Part shown: piece after piece, positions 26,600-39,542 of the stretch
How positions within the stretch are numbered: position 1 is the first letter of the stretch
Layout of the letters: each line of letters begins with the position of its first letter
Assembly: GCA_013397845.1 (NCBI GenBank)
Contig: VZTG01009153.1
Span: forward strand, 124,001-188,000
Length of the DNA: 64,000 bases
Direction: 5' to 3'
DNA from: Melanocharis versteri
Taxonomy: Eukaryota > Chordata > Aves > Passeriformes > Melanocharitidae
Notes under the pieces: generated by a model
Seen by the model: only the letters and a program-made list of their open reading frames with translations
Databases searched by the model: none
Told to the model about the DNA's origin: nothing
Made by a program: the position numbers and the translations under genes

Positions 26600-27415
26600 A
26601 CACCACTGAGGACAGGATTAGAATTCAAGATAATTACTCAAGACTGGAAAAAAAAGGGTTTGAAAATAACAACAAACAAAAACCAACATAAAAATCAATG
26701 AACAGAAAGGACCAACCCAGTGAAAGAAAACAACAACTACACAAATATATATATGAAAAAAAAAAGACCAAAACAACCCCAGAATACCTTGGAGTATTAA
26801 AGTCTGTTGTGGGTCACATACTGTATGACAGGACTACAATGCACTGCTGTTATAAACAAAACAAATCACCATCCCAAATGAACAGGACTGTCTTCTGCAG
26901 AACTTATGAAGCAATTAATCTTTTTGTCTCTATGTAGCTCGGGGCACTAAACTTTACCACAGATGCAGCCACACTAAGAAGAATAACAGGAATACTGAGA
27001 GATTTAGAAAATGTGATCTATCCATCAATGCAGAGGTAATTCAGTTTATTTTTGGAATAAAAAAGAAGTATAGAAGGACATTATAAAAATTCAGTATTGA
27101 AAATATAGTGAAAAGTATGGAAAATATAGTGAAATGCTAGTGATATACGACTTTTCATTTCCAAAGAGTGAAAGAAAAGAATAATAATTAATTTTCTGAA
27201 GGACAAGATATAGTTTAGATATTATGGAGTGTTTTCCTAACACAAAGATCAATAAGCATCAATAAGCTACTTAAGTTGTGGCATCTCCATTGCTGAAGGT
27301 TTTAAAGATAATCTCAGGAAACCTTTGCCAGGGATAACAGGATTTTTAGTTCTCCTGAGAACAGGGACATGGATTAGCTTTCCTGTGAAAGTAACTTCCA
27401 ACTTTGCTATGAAGA
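26600..27415 (+). mobile_element. Ancient, strongly diverged CR1-type LINE copy
   Basis: A long, decayed sense-strand CR1. The best-preserved part is 27205-27415. It contains TTTAGATATTATGGAGTG and TTTTCCTAACACAAAG, then TTGTGGCATCTCCATTGCTG, AGGTTTTAAAGATAATC, TTTGCCAGGGATAAC, GGACATGGATTAGC and CTTCCAACTTTGCTATGAA. These appear in the order expected for a CR1 3' end of a different subfamily from the 16450 copy. Upstream, CCTTGGAGTATTAAAGTCTG and TTAGAAAATGTGATCTATCC fit the preceding ORF2 region, so the copy may start near 26600; that start is approximate. Many indels and stops mean no coding ability. A 79-codon frame inside it (26698-26937) is residue of this element. Confidence 0.7.
27099..27140 (+). 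repeat. Tandem duplication, 21-bp unit
   Basis: GAAAATATAGTGAAAAGTATG is followed directly by GAAAATATAGTGAAATGCTAG. This two-copy duplication lies within the old CR1 copy, so it probably arose after that insertion. Confidence 0.85.
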
Positions 27416-27704
27416 AAATTGACCTGACTCTCCTCGGAGGCAAGGAGCAAAAGCACAAGGGGAAACAGGCACGGGTTCCAACTAGAGTATTCCAAATTAG
27501 ATGCCAGAAAATATTTTCTCTCTATGGGCACTTCAGTGCTGGAACAGGTTTTCCAAAGGGGCTGTAGAATCTCCAAGTTTGGAAGTATTCAAAGTTCTGC
27601 TGGACAAGGCCCTTGCTGCTGCTTTAGGCATGGGGTTAAACAATGACCCCCAGAGATCCCATCCAAACTCTAGAACAGAATGGAATCATGCAGTTCTATG
27701 ATGC
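27416..27704 (+). mobile_element. CR1 LINE 3' fragment abutting an older CR1
   Basis: A second sense-strand CR1 begins directly after the 3' end of the older copy. Landmarks: GACCTGACTCTCCTCGGAGG, GCAAAAGCACAAGGGGAAAC, CACTTCAGTGCTGGAACAGG, TGTAGAATCTCCAAGTTTGG, AAGTTCTGCTGGACAAGGCC, ATGACCCCCAGAGATCCCAT and GCAGTTCTATGATG. The wording differs from the neighbour and from the 16450 copy, so this is a separate subfamily or age class. It is 5'-truncated and moderately diverged. Overlapping frames of 66 to 80 codons on both strands are not genes. Confidence 0.88.
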
Positions 27705-30700
27705 CCTGACTCCAATGTTAAACTTACACATGAAAAGGGAGTGTCATATCACCCTGGGTATAAAACGCGGCTTTTAGTCCAGAGAAGGAAAACTGAAAGC
27801 TGCCTGTATTAGCATTAGCAATACATTATCTGCAGGCTGTCTGGGATTTCTTCTATAAAATAAAGTTAGTTATTTTCCATAATTGCCTTCAATCTACATA
27901 AATGAAAACCAATCTGCATTAAAATATCTTTCAACTACTCACCAATTCCCTCCCCTTTCTCTTTAGAAAACAAAATTTATTAATATTTTTAATCAGAGAA
28001 CAACACAGAAAAGAGCATTATCAAAAGCTGTCTTTGGGAAGTGACTTAACTGATCTGCCTTTGATCCCTGTCATCAAGTAATTAGCTTAAAATTTTCAAT
28101 GTCAAAATGGCTGGGGAAAAAGTTAAGAGAAATTACATTTTATTCTATATTTTGGCAGAAATGTTAGCCCCACACTTGAACTGAAGTTGACTTCATTACT
28201 ACGAGGTAATTAGAAAAGCAGGAGCCTCTCTTACTATAACTTGGTTCTCTAGTGCGTAAGATTAGCTGTTTGCTTCATAGTTATCATAAAATATTCTTTG
28301 GACACATAACATGCTGTTTTCACTGAAGGATGAGAATACTGCTGTCTATCAGCTAGAATAAAAGTGTGCTCTTTGTTTTTTAAGGTTGCTTTAGACTTAT
28401 GTGAGGGTAGGTCCAGATGGCATTTGGTCCAGAGCCATTTCAAGCGAAGTGCTGGGTGAATTTCAGTTCTGACTACTTGCACAGCAGGTGACGGGTAGGT
28501 CAGCAGGCAGTCAGGTGTGACAGCAACAAGCTTCCAAATCTACCAGAAGGCCTCTGCAGACCTCTGACCAGTGAATTGAGACCAGCATCGGTCAGTTAGG
28601 AGGGTAGTGCATCTTCCTTTCACTGAATCTGTAGAGAGCCAGTTAATCTTACGCCAGTGCTGCTTTCCAGCAAAATGAGGCTTTTAAAAGCCCCTAGGAA
28701 GAGACATAGCCACGCAGAGAACCAGTAATGTAAGAGACACTTGAAAACAGGCTTTGAAAACTTTTAGAAAAACTGTAGAGCAAAATGCCTGCATATGCAG
28801 ATATATATTTTTATAACCAGTTAGGAAATGTCTGGTGTGATCACAGCACAGAGGAACAGGAAGAAGGTTCATCGAGACGAGAGGATTTCCGTATAAAAGT
28901 GAGTGGCACTGGAGTTTCAGAACAGAGGAAGGACAAGCTAAATGAACTAACTTCGACTTGCAGCAGTTCTCTGAGGACTGCTTGAAGATGTTAAATAAGT
29001 CCTCTTCAGGTGACCTGTTTCCCAGGAGAACAGCAGTCAGTGGTAAGAGAAAATACTCTGGGAATATCATTGTATTCTGGGTGCAGACCTTGAGATAGAA
29101 GAGTAAACCTTCCTAGCACCTTCACAGACTTTGGCACAAGCTTTTACACAGGTAGAGGCTTTGGGCCAATTTCTGAATGTGACAGAAAAAAGTTTGATGT
29201 GCTCCTTAATACACGCTCAGCACCTGCCTATCCAAAATGCAGGGAACCAAATTAACTGAGCTGCCCTGAGGGCCCCACCACCTCACAAATCCATCCTTGT
29301 GCTCCCACTGCTCACACTGTTCTGCACTCAACATTCTGAGTCCTTTCTCTGAGTCATTTTGACTTAGTCTGCCAGAGAACTAAACCAGAAGAAAACACCT
29401 GCCCCTGGGTGAACAAATTCAAGCAGCTCAGAGGGGGTTCATCTGCTCAGGGTCAGCGCCAGTGCAGCAAAACAAATGACAGCACAGGTCCAGGAGAGAG
29501 GGAGGATGACAAGAGAGCTCTTTGTAGGGAGCTGAGTGACAATTCTGCTGCTTAACAGATCTCAGACACATTTCTTGGAGGGCGGTGGCTCCTAGGTAAC
29601 TTTCCCTCCAGAAAATGAAAAGACGACCTAGAATAACCAGCTCAGAGTTAGACATCCAGCTTTTAGATGCTTCATGAGGATATATAAGACATTTGTACCA
29701 GTATACATCCCCATCCTTAAGGTGATATAAGAGGTTCAGTATTGCATAGATGGTCTGTTTGCAAGATTGTGCCTAAGAGGGCGGGGTAGAGAAGTAATCT
29801 GAATTCTGTCTGCTTTTAAAGTACTGAAATCATGAGGCTCCTCTACTTACTCTGGGAACCAAACATGCAGTAGTGTGGACACACAGAGATGCAGAGGGTA
29901 AGTGGTATTGAAATTTAGCTCACTGGGGCTTGGAAAACTAGAGTTCATCTCATTTGTACAGTGGGACTCTGGCTGCCTCTTTTAATCAGTTCCTCACAGC
30001 CAGATTACTCACAGGTACCTAAGTGAGAACAGTCTCGGTCCAGCTAATTGTGTGAATTAGCTTTTCTTTTGCCATGGTCTATACTGGAGAGAAAAATCTC
30101 TTCGATCAACTGCAAAAAATGTACTAGACACAAATGCAAGCACTGGAAAAAGACAATAAAACTATGAGAAAATTTGAAATGTAAACTAATTCTCAGCTTA
30201 GAATCTCCACGTTTTTTACAACCATTATCTCCTCAAGCTACACAACAGCTCTCTGAAGAGATGCAGGTTCCAAATGAAAACTCTTTTTTGTTGAATCAAA
30301 GCAGCTTTGTGGTAGGAAAGTGACTTCAGGAAAGAGTAAGTGATGCCATAGTCACTACAGACACAAGAAGATGGCTTCAGAACACAATCAGCTAAGCAGG
30401 AGTGTGTGAGTGTCACCCACAAGAGTAGGTAGCCAGGCAGGTAGCATCCTGCTTTTTTTAATAGGCAATTCTCCTATGCATTTTATCACACTTGGAGGAC
30501 AGCATCTCCCACTGTATTAACAGATTATGGTGGGGCCTTGACACATTTCCTACCCAGAAGGAACATCACTGACTCACTGGTGTCCCAGAGCAGACTTATT
30601 TTAGCCTGGCAATGCTTATTCTTGGAGCAGAGCACAAGCTGATCTGCTGTGAAGCCTTTTGCCTGGGACTGTTATTACCAAAGCAGGCAAACAGGAAAGT

Positions 30701-33450
30701 AAGAATTAGATGACCTTTTAAGTCATCATGCAACACTGAGTGGTAATGTCACAGGGCAGCACGAAGTAGTAATGTGCTCCCCATTTGAACCTAGCCTACC
30801 TATATCACTGCAAATATATTAGGAATAATGGTATAGTTTGGACCTGTGCAATGAGAAATAATCACAATTAAAAATAAAGTTCTGACTCCTTAAAATACCA
30901 AAATTACTCGTCTGTCAGTGTGTTCATTCCCTTTTTTTTCTAGATTCCCTACTGACCTGGTACCATTAACTTGGCAAGGTGCAACTGGTGTGTGGAGGCT
31001 AGACTTAACATTTGAGGAAGCAGAAACACTTTATTCACATGCCAAAACAGATGAAGGACTTCCACTCAAACAAAATAGGAAGCAGACAAGCTAATTTTTT
31101 CAGGTCTGGAGGGGTGAATATTTCGAGGATGGGGGTTGGGTCTCTGCCCTGTGTCTTCACAAGTAGCAAATTTAACTTCAAGAATTGATGTCATTCATAA
31201 TCAGACTTACTACACATTAGGCTATATTGTAATGATGCTAATGCACCTTGTAAGTCAAAAACAAGCGGCCCATAAACTCCAGCACATTTTACCACCCATA
31301 GGTTTAGAGGCTCTTGTCAAGTCCACCTGATAGCCTGCCTCTTTTAATTGCTCAAAACTGACTGCTAGAGCACAATTATGGCTGGAAATAAACTATATTA
31401 CACAGCGATTTCAGTTCATGATTGGTAGCCATGGAAACGCCAAGCAATAAGGCTTAAAAAAGGAAATGGCCGTAAAGGGCAAAAATGTGCCTCTTGAATC
31501 CAGACAAGTGGGATACTGAGGAGTTTTTGTTTCTTCAGAAGGAAATTTTTAGTTTCTGTTTTAAGGCAATTAACTTCTTCATTCGCTTCATAGAAACTAA
31601 CCCTCATACATTTTTTAATATAATGTGATTTTGGTAGCATGTTAAGTGTTTTTCAAGCCCAATCCTGAGCTTCTTCACCTGTTGCACCTCCTCTAAAGCT
31701 AGCCTCAGTCCCTCTGCCTGTAACAGTTTTGAAATATGAGTTTAAATATTTTCAAAGTTTTTAGATCACTACTTTTATTAGTTCAAATTGATAGCGTGTT
31801 TTTTGCTCTGTGGGCAACATTAAAAGTCCAAGAAAATCAAACGTACAAACAGCTGCTTTTCAAAGAATTGCATAAATTAAGTATAAACAAACCCAGTAAT
31901 CTGTTAGGCCTGTCAGTTTCTCTAATAGGAGACAGATATCATTAACTTTCTTAGACGATCATCATACAGAAGCCTAAATATTTGATTTTAATTTTGTTGT
32001 TCTATCCAAAAAGCCAGCTGCTACTACAGAAGAAAATTATACTGGTCTGACATGATTTGCTCTCAGGAAATGCAAGTCTGCTGCTGCTGCACATCTCTAG
32101 TTACTTTTCCACAGTTTCTAATAATTTCATTTTCTGTTTGTTTTTTTCTTTTTTTTCCCCCCAGTGATTGAAGTAAAACTGACAATAGAATAATTACTGT
32201 GTTATGTATTGTATCTTTTTTTGTTCCCTTCACTAAAGACATAATCCGTTCTCCCCAGGGGCACAAAGCTGTTACCAGTTCCAAGAGGTTTCCTTCTTTT
32301 AGGTCTTCATGCATTATCTTAAGATAAAGTTTGTCAGATCAGGTGAGTTGAAAACATCTAATTTACCTAGCTTACCCTCTAATTTGTTCTTTCAATATTG
32401 CACTCAGAAGTATTACCCCTTTTTTTTGTCCATAGCTGTATTAGGTCACAGCTGACCTTTTTTGGTGAAGACAGTCTCAAAACCACATGTACAATTTGCC
32501 TTCTCGACATTCTTCGTTATTCACTTTTCCTGTCCATTAGCTAGCAGAAAAGTATGGACTTTGGTCTGTCTTCCTCTTCCTTCTAATACAGTGATTGAAA
32601 GTTCTGAAAATTCCAAATCATCCCTGATGCTTCTTCACGGCACTTTGTTCATACTTTGTCCTTCTGATGTCGTTTTTACTTGTTCATTTTGTCTTTTTAT
32701 ATCCATCCTTAGTGATCTGATGTAGTTTCCACTCTCTAGTCTCTCTTCTTGGTTTAGATGTCCATGAAGAGTTCACAGTTTAACTAGCCCAATCTCCTAG
32801 TACATTTTTTATTCTCCTCTATTGGGACAGGATTGTGCCTTTAGTAGTATTTTCTCGAAGAACTGCCAGGGCTCTCAAAAGCCTTTGAAATGCATTGACA
32901 TTTCCAGAAATGCTATGCAATCCCAAAGATGATTATCATATTCTTCAACAGAGTTTTATATTTCCATCATAAATGTGATATTAAGCCTGGAAGAAAAGCT
33001 CAGACTACATGGCTTCAGGAGAGGTGAGGCAAATAACCTCCAGTTAGGCATCCATGTTAAACCTTTCCAAAATCACCCTTACCCAAAGTACCTTTCAGCA
33101 CACATTCACCAATGAAATTCTACTCTCACCAGTTATCTTTAATTAGAGAAAAAATTGAATTTCCTTCCAGGAAGAGAAAGAAAACAAAAAAATAAGAAAT
33201 ATTTATTTTTTATAGATAAGTTAAAACTTGGAATCTTTTACTTTTCCCTAGTCTTGGATTGTTTTGCTTTTTTTCTCAATATGATCTACATATCTATAAT
33301 CTACCGATCAGTTTATTAATTATTTTGTGAAAAACTGTATGAAGTTTGGTTAGTTTCCTTTTCATTTGACCTTGCTTCCATTCTGTAAATGCTAAGGAAT
33401 ACATTTGCTGCTGGATGACAGTGGCTCTTCTACTCGTCATTATAAAACTG
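27705..33450. other. Unassigned sequence
   Basis: Nearly 6 kb without a recognisable gene or transposon. The longest open frame is 128 codons (28684-29070, minus) and has no domain I recognise. AT-rich throughout, with a short T/C tract near 32138-32162. Confidence 0.5.
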
Positions 33451-33491
33451 TCACACTGAAAAATCAGTCACACCGAAAAATCAGTCACACC
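33451..33491 (+). repeat. Tandem repeat, 17-bp unit, 2.4 copies
   Basis: TCACACTGAAAAATCAG is followed by TCACACCGAAAAATCAG and then a partial TCACACC. One substitution separates the full units, so this is a recent-looking local duplication. Confidence 0.93.
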
Positions 33492-34506
33492 TTAATTGTG
33501 ATTTTTTTGTAATATACAGTCATAACAAACATGTCAGAGAACCGATTTTAGTGAAATCTATTTGGTATCTTAAGTGATCACTGCAAAAATTCTTCATGTC
33601 ACTGTATCTTGCTTCTTCAACAGTATTGATTAAAAGGGGATGTTATTTCAGCCCACAGGATAGTCTTTTATTTCAGTCTCCAAACCAACCCATAGCTATC
33701 AGCATATCTGATTTATGACTCCTTCCACTCTAAAACATGATGATTCACATTCATCACCAAATTTATTTTTGCAGCACATTTCTAAACCACTATCACACTC
33801 ACGGGAAGTTTAAGGAATATGAGGCCAAATGAACAGCGTAGGGCAGAGCCATGAGCAGTAAAGTCTTTGTTCTGTTCTTTCTCACCAAAAAATTCCCCTA
33901 TAGACTGTAAACACGTAAACATTCCCTCTGGAAGTACACAGGGGCTGTAGGGTATTACTCAAATGCAACTTAAGCGTTCAAATTCATAAAATTGCCTCAT
34001 GAACCACTGAGGCCTCAGAAGACCCCATGGAAGTTTTTTTGCCTTTCAAAAGGGGTGAGGATCTAAATACTACTGCCCGGGTTTGATACCTGAAGGTGGA
34101 CTGCCTGAATTCTTGGTTTGAAGGCAAGTTTGCAACCCATCTTCCTCATCTGGAACGCTTTTTCCAGGGTGTTGGATATTAAGGATGCTTCACAAAAAAG
34201 AATTTTTGAAACTAATAAATAGTAATAAATAATTCCATTTATTAAAAAACAAAGCCAAACCCAAAAACATTACAGGGAAGATCACAACAGCAAGACTATG
34301 GAGAACACTAAAAAGAAGTTATGTCATAAACAGGCTTGAATAGCAAAGTGTGAGTGAGGGCTAGAGCTGTGAACACAGCAGGCTTTTGCATAAACAGAAA
34401 GAAATTAATAATAATTAATAGGGAAGTGAGAGAAGTGAAGGCAAAGACGTAATGAAATGCAAGAAGAAATTTTAAGCAGTGCTGTATTGTGATATTGTGT
34501 ATTGTG
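33492..34506. other. Unassigned sequence
   Basis: Unique AT-rich sequence with nothing recognised, up to the CR1 copy that follows. Confidence 0.5.
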
Positions 34507-34766
34507 AAATGGCTTTAAACTGAAAGGCAGTAGGTTTGAATTAAATATTAGAAAGAAATACTTTACTATGGAGGTGGTGAGGGACTTGAACATGTTGCCC
34601 AGAGAAGCTACACGTGTCCCATCCCTGAGAGTGTTCAAGACCAGGCTGGATGGGGCTCTGAGCAACCTGGTCTAGTGGAAGGTGTCCCTGCCCATGGCAG
34701 GGCAGTTGGAACTGGATAATCTTTAAGTCTCTTCCAACTCAAACCATTTTAGGATTCTATGATTAT
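34507..34766 (+). mobile_element. CR1 LINE, 5'-truncated 3' end
   Basis: Sense-strand CR1 of about 260 bp with landmarks AATGGCTTTAAACTGAAAGG, GAATTAAATATTAGAAAGAA, TTGCCCAGAGAAGC, CCCATCCCTGAGAGTG, TTCAAGACCAGGCTGGATGG, TCTAGTGGAAGGTGTCCCTG, CCCATGGCAGGGCAGTTGG and a terminal GATTCTATGATTATG tail. It belongs to the same CR1 group as the outer copy at 62927 (shared TCTAGTGGAAGGTGTCCC) and is distinct from the copy at 16450. An 86-codon minus-strand frame covers it and is antisense noise. Confidence 0.94.
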
Positions 34767-35843
34767 GCTGACAGGTGGAAGAGTGAACCACACTAACTTG
34801 GGAGAACAAGACCAGCAGAAATTAGTGGTGATCTGAAACGCAGGTTGCTTAAACTTGTTGACCACAAATCATGTTTTTACTTTGTAAAACTGGGCTTCAG
34901 TGTTGCAACTTTCCATCTCGTAGATGGAAAGACAGACAGACACCAAAACTCTACCCTGTGTTTTTAACCTTTTTATGTATTGATATTTTTTGGACTGCAA
35001 ACTGTTCACCGGTGAAATCAATACCTGGTACACAAGACTGTCTGACAGCAGAGCTTCCGAATGTGTAGTTGTACTATTTAATTCTGCAGACTGTCCTGGA
35101 ATAGTTTATTTGAAAGATGTTTTATGTAAATAATTATACAATTGATTTCACAAAGTCACTCTAGCAGTTGAACAGATCTGCATTCAGAGGCAGGAAACTC
35201 CCTGTAGACAGCACATCTCCCAGGCTTAACTGTGGCTATGTTTTGAAGAAAAGTTTTGGTGATCTTAGGGGATTTTTATCTGACAGGCAGACTGCAAATG
35301 CTGCTGTATAATGTCTTGCTTGAAAATAAAGGCTGAGTATCTGGGGCAATCAATAGCAGAAGTTAGATTCCCCAGTGGAAACCTAACAGCAAACCAAGAC
35401 TCATTGCTCCCTTAATTCCAAAACAGTCTGTGTTAGTCCCATAAACCAAACCATAAATTCTAGAAACACAATCCTAAAACCATAGCTATGTACATGAGAG
35501 GAAACTGTGACTTTTCTGTTTGTTTTTAATAGGCTTTATCTTTGAGTAATTCTTGTCTTCCGATACATCCGCATACCTCTTCAAATTTTCTTTTCCTCAC
35601 ACTTCCCCCTTGATATGCAAAGCTCTGATTGGATTAAACCTCACAGAAAATAAGTCTTCAGTTTTACCAGCTGAAGGCACTGGGCCCTAAAAGGAAAAAA
35701 AGATGAAATTTGGAAAATTGGAAGTCAGAAAGTCTGGGTAAAACATCTCTCCCTGGATTGCTGTAAAGTCGCAAAGAATTCAAAACAATAATAAGATATT
35801 TCCTGAAAGTTTTAAAGAGGTTAACACAATTGTTTTTTTAATA
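34767..35843. other. Unassigned sequence between two opposed CR1 copies
   Basis: About 1.1 kb of unique-looking sequence lies between a plus-strand and a minus-strand CR1. No gene recognised. Confidence 0.5.
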
Positions 35844-36245
35844 TCATAGAATCATAGAATGGTTTGAGTTGAAAGGCCTCTTAAAGATCTAGTTCCAAAT
35901 TCCTTATCATTGGCAAGGGCATCTTCCACTACACCATGTTGCTCAAAGCCTCATCCAACCTTGAACACTTTAGAGATGGGGCATCCACAGCTTCTCTGGG
36001 CAATGTGTTCCTGTGCCTAATCATTATACTGAAGAATTTCTCCTTTCTTTTTTATTTTCTAAACCTACCGTCTTTCAGTTTAAAACTGTTTCCCCTGTCC
36101 TGTCACTACAAGACATGGTAAAAACTCTCTCTTCATCTTTCTTCTAAGTCCTCTTTATGTACTGAAAGGCAGCAATAAGGTGCCCCCAGAGCCTTCCCAT
36201 TTCCAAGCTAAACAACTCCATTACTCTTCTAAAGTAAAGATACTT
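35844..36245 (-). mobile_element. CR1 LINE, 5'-truncated, antisense orientation
   Basis: On the plus strand the copy starts with the reversed tail TCATAGAATCATAGAATGG. It continues with GTTTGAGTTGAAAGGCCTC, CACTACACCATGTTGCTCAA, TCATCCAACCTTGAACAC, GCTTCTCTGGGCAATGTG, GTTTCCCCTGTCCTGTCACT and AGAGCCTTCCCATTTCCAAG, which is the reverse complement of a CR1 3' end. The retained part is about 400 bp; the far edge near 36245 is uncertain. A 61-codon frame inside it is antisense noise. Confidence 0.94.
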
Positions 36246-39200
36246 CATAATGTCTTTGTATGCACAGTTTAAGCACAACTTTTCACCAAACTGGGTCAGT
36301 AGCACCAAAACCCAGACAAAAAGCCAGATTCACTCTTCACCTTCAAGCAATCTCTCCTTCATCTCAAGTTCTCAGCCCCAACCATTACTCCATGCTGCAG
36401 TGTGTGACAGGGGTAGCACTGGTCTGTGCTGGACGAAATTACTCCCTTTCACAAGATGGACGTGGCTTTTCAGGTGACAGGGAGCACATCAACTGGTCCG
36501 TGTGCTCCAGTGCCCTCCACAGCAGCAGGGAGGGGAGGAGGGAGGGGATGCCATCCTTCCTTTCGTATGGCCAGCAGGGGAGTTCGGCGGGTGATCCACG
36601 AAATGCTGTGTTACAACCACGGTTTTGTACAAGCAGTACTTTAGATTGGTTCACTGACTGTTCAAACACTATTATGCCTTCGGGGAGAGAGACTCTGCCA
36701 GTTCAGAGACTAATCGGTCTAAAAGAGGAGTTACAGGGTAGTTTCCAGTGGAAAAAAAAGAGTTTATGTAGCATTAAAATCTTATGGAATTCTGTAGCGG
36801 CAGAATGAGAGGGAAAACAGAATTAGGGAACAGGGCTGTAGCACTGAAAACTACAAATAATGAAGTGACAATATAGAACTGCAGGCTCAGGGAGTCTAAC
36901 ACATGCGCTGGGGTTAGAGGGGCAGCTCTGCAAGCCAGTTTCAATCCCCAGGATAGCCTTGTGACACTGTGTGCACCACAAAACTGCAGCTGAGGAGGCT
37001 GCTGTGCTGCCATCGTGATGCTTTATACCCCTCTGCTAGGCATTTGCACCGTGGTGTTTGTGGGGAAACAAGATGAGGTCAAGACATGGGTGATGACCCT
37101 CAGAGGTGCCAGATTTCACTCTTGCTCCCTGCTGCCTTGGGGCTTTGCTTCAGTTTCTTGGCTGCTCTGGGACTTTCTTGTGCCTCACCCACCTCATCAG
37201 GGACCCATGGGGACCCACCAGGCAGCTGCCACCTGCGTGTCACACCACAGAGAAGGACAGATGTTCAGCTCATGAGAATTAGTTGCAGTAAGACGGGGTG
37301 GAGGAGCAGGTCAATAAGTGGCAGGATAACACAAGATGCCCACTGGTGATTCTTGTACTCCGGGCACGAGCCTTGACACGCATGCACCAGAGGTGTGCTG
37401 CTGCAGGAGGACCTGCATCTCACCTATGCACAGAGCTCCCTGCAGGGCACTGGGGCACACCGAGACCAAAGGCACATCCCACAAGTTACAGGTCTGACAG
37501 CCACCTCCTCTGACCGTGCCACAGCTGCTGCCCTCATCCCAGCCAACGCAACTAACCTTCCCCCATAACCTCCTGGGCAGTCAGGTAATCCCCAGGCACC
37601 TCTCCTTCCGTGTCCTTTTGGAACAGAATATGTTTTGAGCACAACCTGCAAAATGAAAAGGATAGCTCCTGCTCTGCTAATGCAAGTTTTTTCATTTTGT
37701 GCCCTAGACTGAGAAAATACTTTGTGTTCTTAAAGAAAATGAAACTAATAAATAAATCCACAAATAAAATGTACCTTGTATACAAAATAACAATCAGGAA
37801 ACAGTATATTGTTGGGTGAATTAAAATACTGCATTTGACCAGAAATTACTTGTTTCATTCTGATTTTGACTAACTTGTATTATATGAAATGAGAACTTGC
37901 TAAAGAAAGGTAATTTGAAAATAGGGAAGATCAACACCAAATGTTAGACTGTATCAAGAGGTTTTCTCCCTGGTTATTCTTTTAAGAAAACTTTTGTTGA
38001 ACGCATTTCAGCATTTACAATGATACAGCATTGATTATAATGCTGCAACTTCAAAAACACTTGTATTGTCTTCATTGCATGAATAACAGCCATTCTACAA
38101 GCAGTGGAGTGCAGACAAGCTGGTAAATCTTACTCCAGAGCAGGAAGCCACATTACTCCATTGCTTGCATTGGGAATTTCTAGCTTGGCCCCCACTGCCC
38201 CTTGTAGATGTGACCAAATTCTCATAGCATAAGCTCTGTCCTCAGTCTTCCAAGTTGATTTTTTCCCAAATAGAGGAAACATACATTTGGTTACATGCCT
38301 AGCATACATTTGGACATCACGGGTAAGAAAGATTCATTATATCCAAAGTTGGGAGCAAAGAATTTAGAAGTGTTCAGGTTTTAGAGATTTAAATCAGACA
38401 TTTAGGGGAGTGTAAAAGAAGAAAATATGAAAGCGAAGAAATAGAGAAAATAGGCTGCCGTTTTGCTTTTTAACTTCAGGTGATAGGATGAATGTTGTCT
38501 TGTGGTGAACATGAAGGTAACATTTGGCTTCATGGCAACTTAACTGATGCTGCATACAAAATTTTAGCCCCGTGCCTATCAGTAGTGTCTTCTCTGAAGT
38601 GTTGTGTCATTTTGGCTTTAGGAATAAAGGAAAATTCTCTGTCACTTGTTGAAGGTATGCACTTTCATCCAGGTCTGGAGTAGGAAGTGCAGCTGATTTC
38701 ATTAAGGACATGCGGTCTTTCAGAGATAGCTAAATCTTCTCCAAGGAGGTAGACAGTTGAAAGCTCCTGCTGAGAGGTTTGATGTGGAAGATTATGGAGT
38801 AGTTGGAGTCGTAAGCGAGCCACAGCATCCCCTGGAGAGCAGGTTTACTTTCAGTGAAGTCCTTCAGAGCTGATTGAAAAGAAGCCCAGAACAATGGTTT
38901 ATTTCCTTATTCAAACCTTCAAAATTTACCTTGTGGCTGCCTCAAGCCAGTTTATTAGTAGTGCATCTGTACTAAGCAGTCATTGCTATCTGTTGAAGCC
39001 TCTTTCTTCAACATTTCCGTGGCATTTTTGTAATTAATCCACAACTGAAAGAAAATTAACTTCTAATGAATCGATATAGGAAGGAAACAATTTTCTTTTA
39101 TTTATCCTCAACAGAAAACCTGTCATGCCCTAAAGCTGAACACTCCACTTTTCTTCCCATAATACAGGCATTTCCTCACCTTTTCATCAGTCACTGCTGT

Positions 39201-39542
39201 GGCTTTGTTAAAATATGAGGCCTATGGGGCCTTGCTGCTGCCCTTGCACACATTTAGCTCCTGTGACGCTCTGGGTTTGTCAGCACGAAAATCACACAAA
39301 AACCCCCACACCGAAAGCACATTATTAACTTTGCAAATCAGTTATTAAAAGCTGCGGAAATACCAGGATTAAAATTTGCCCCACTGTGCTCGTGCTTATG
39401 TAAGAGAATGTAATATGAACACATTCTCTTCTCCTATCTTCCCCCTCCTCTTACCTCTTCCATAAATAGAGGTATTTTCAAGAGATGAGAGAGTCCGGTT
39501 ATCCACCCCCTGCGATAGATGAAAGACTTGCTAGCCCAGTTT
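36246..39542. other. Unassigned sequence with a 182-codon open frame
   Basis: Directly beyond the CR1 copy lies a GC-richer, CpG-containing patch (about 36380-36660). It holds the longest open frame of the window on the plus strand, 36260-36808 (182 codons), overlapped by other frames on both strands. The translation is S/H/Q/R-rich and matches no family I recognise. A second GC-richer patch at 37010-37570 again has overlapping frames. No splice, promoter or codon-use evidence was found, so no gene is called. Confidence 0.4.
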
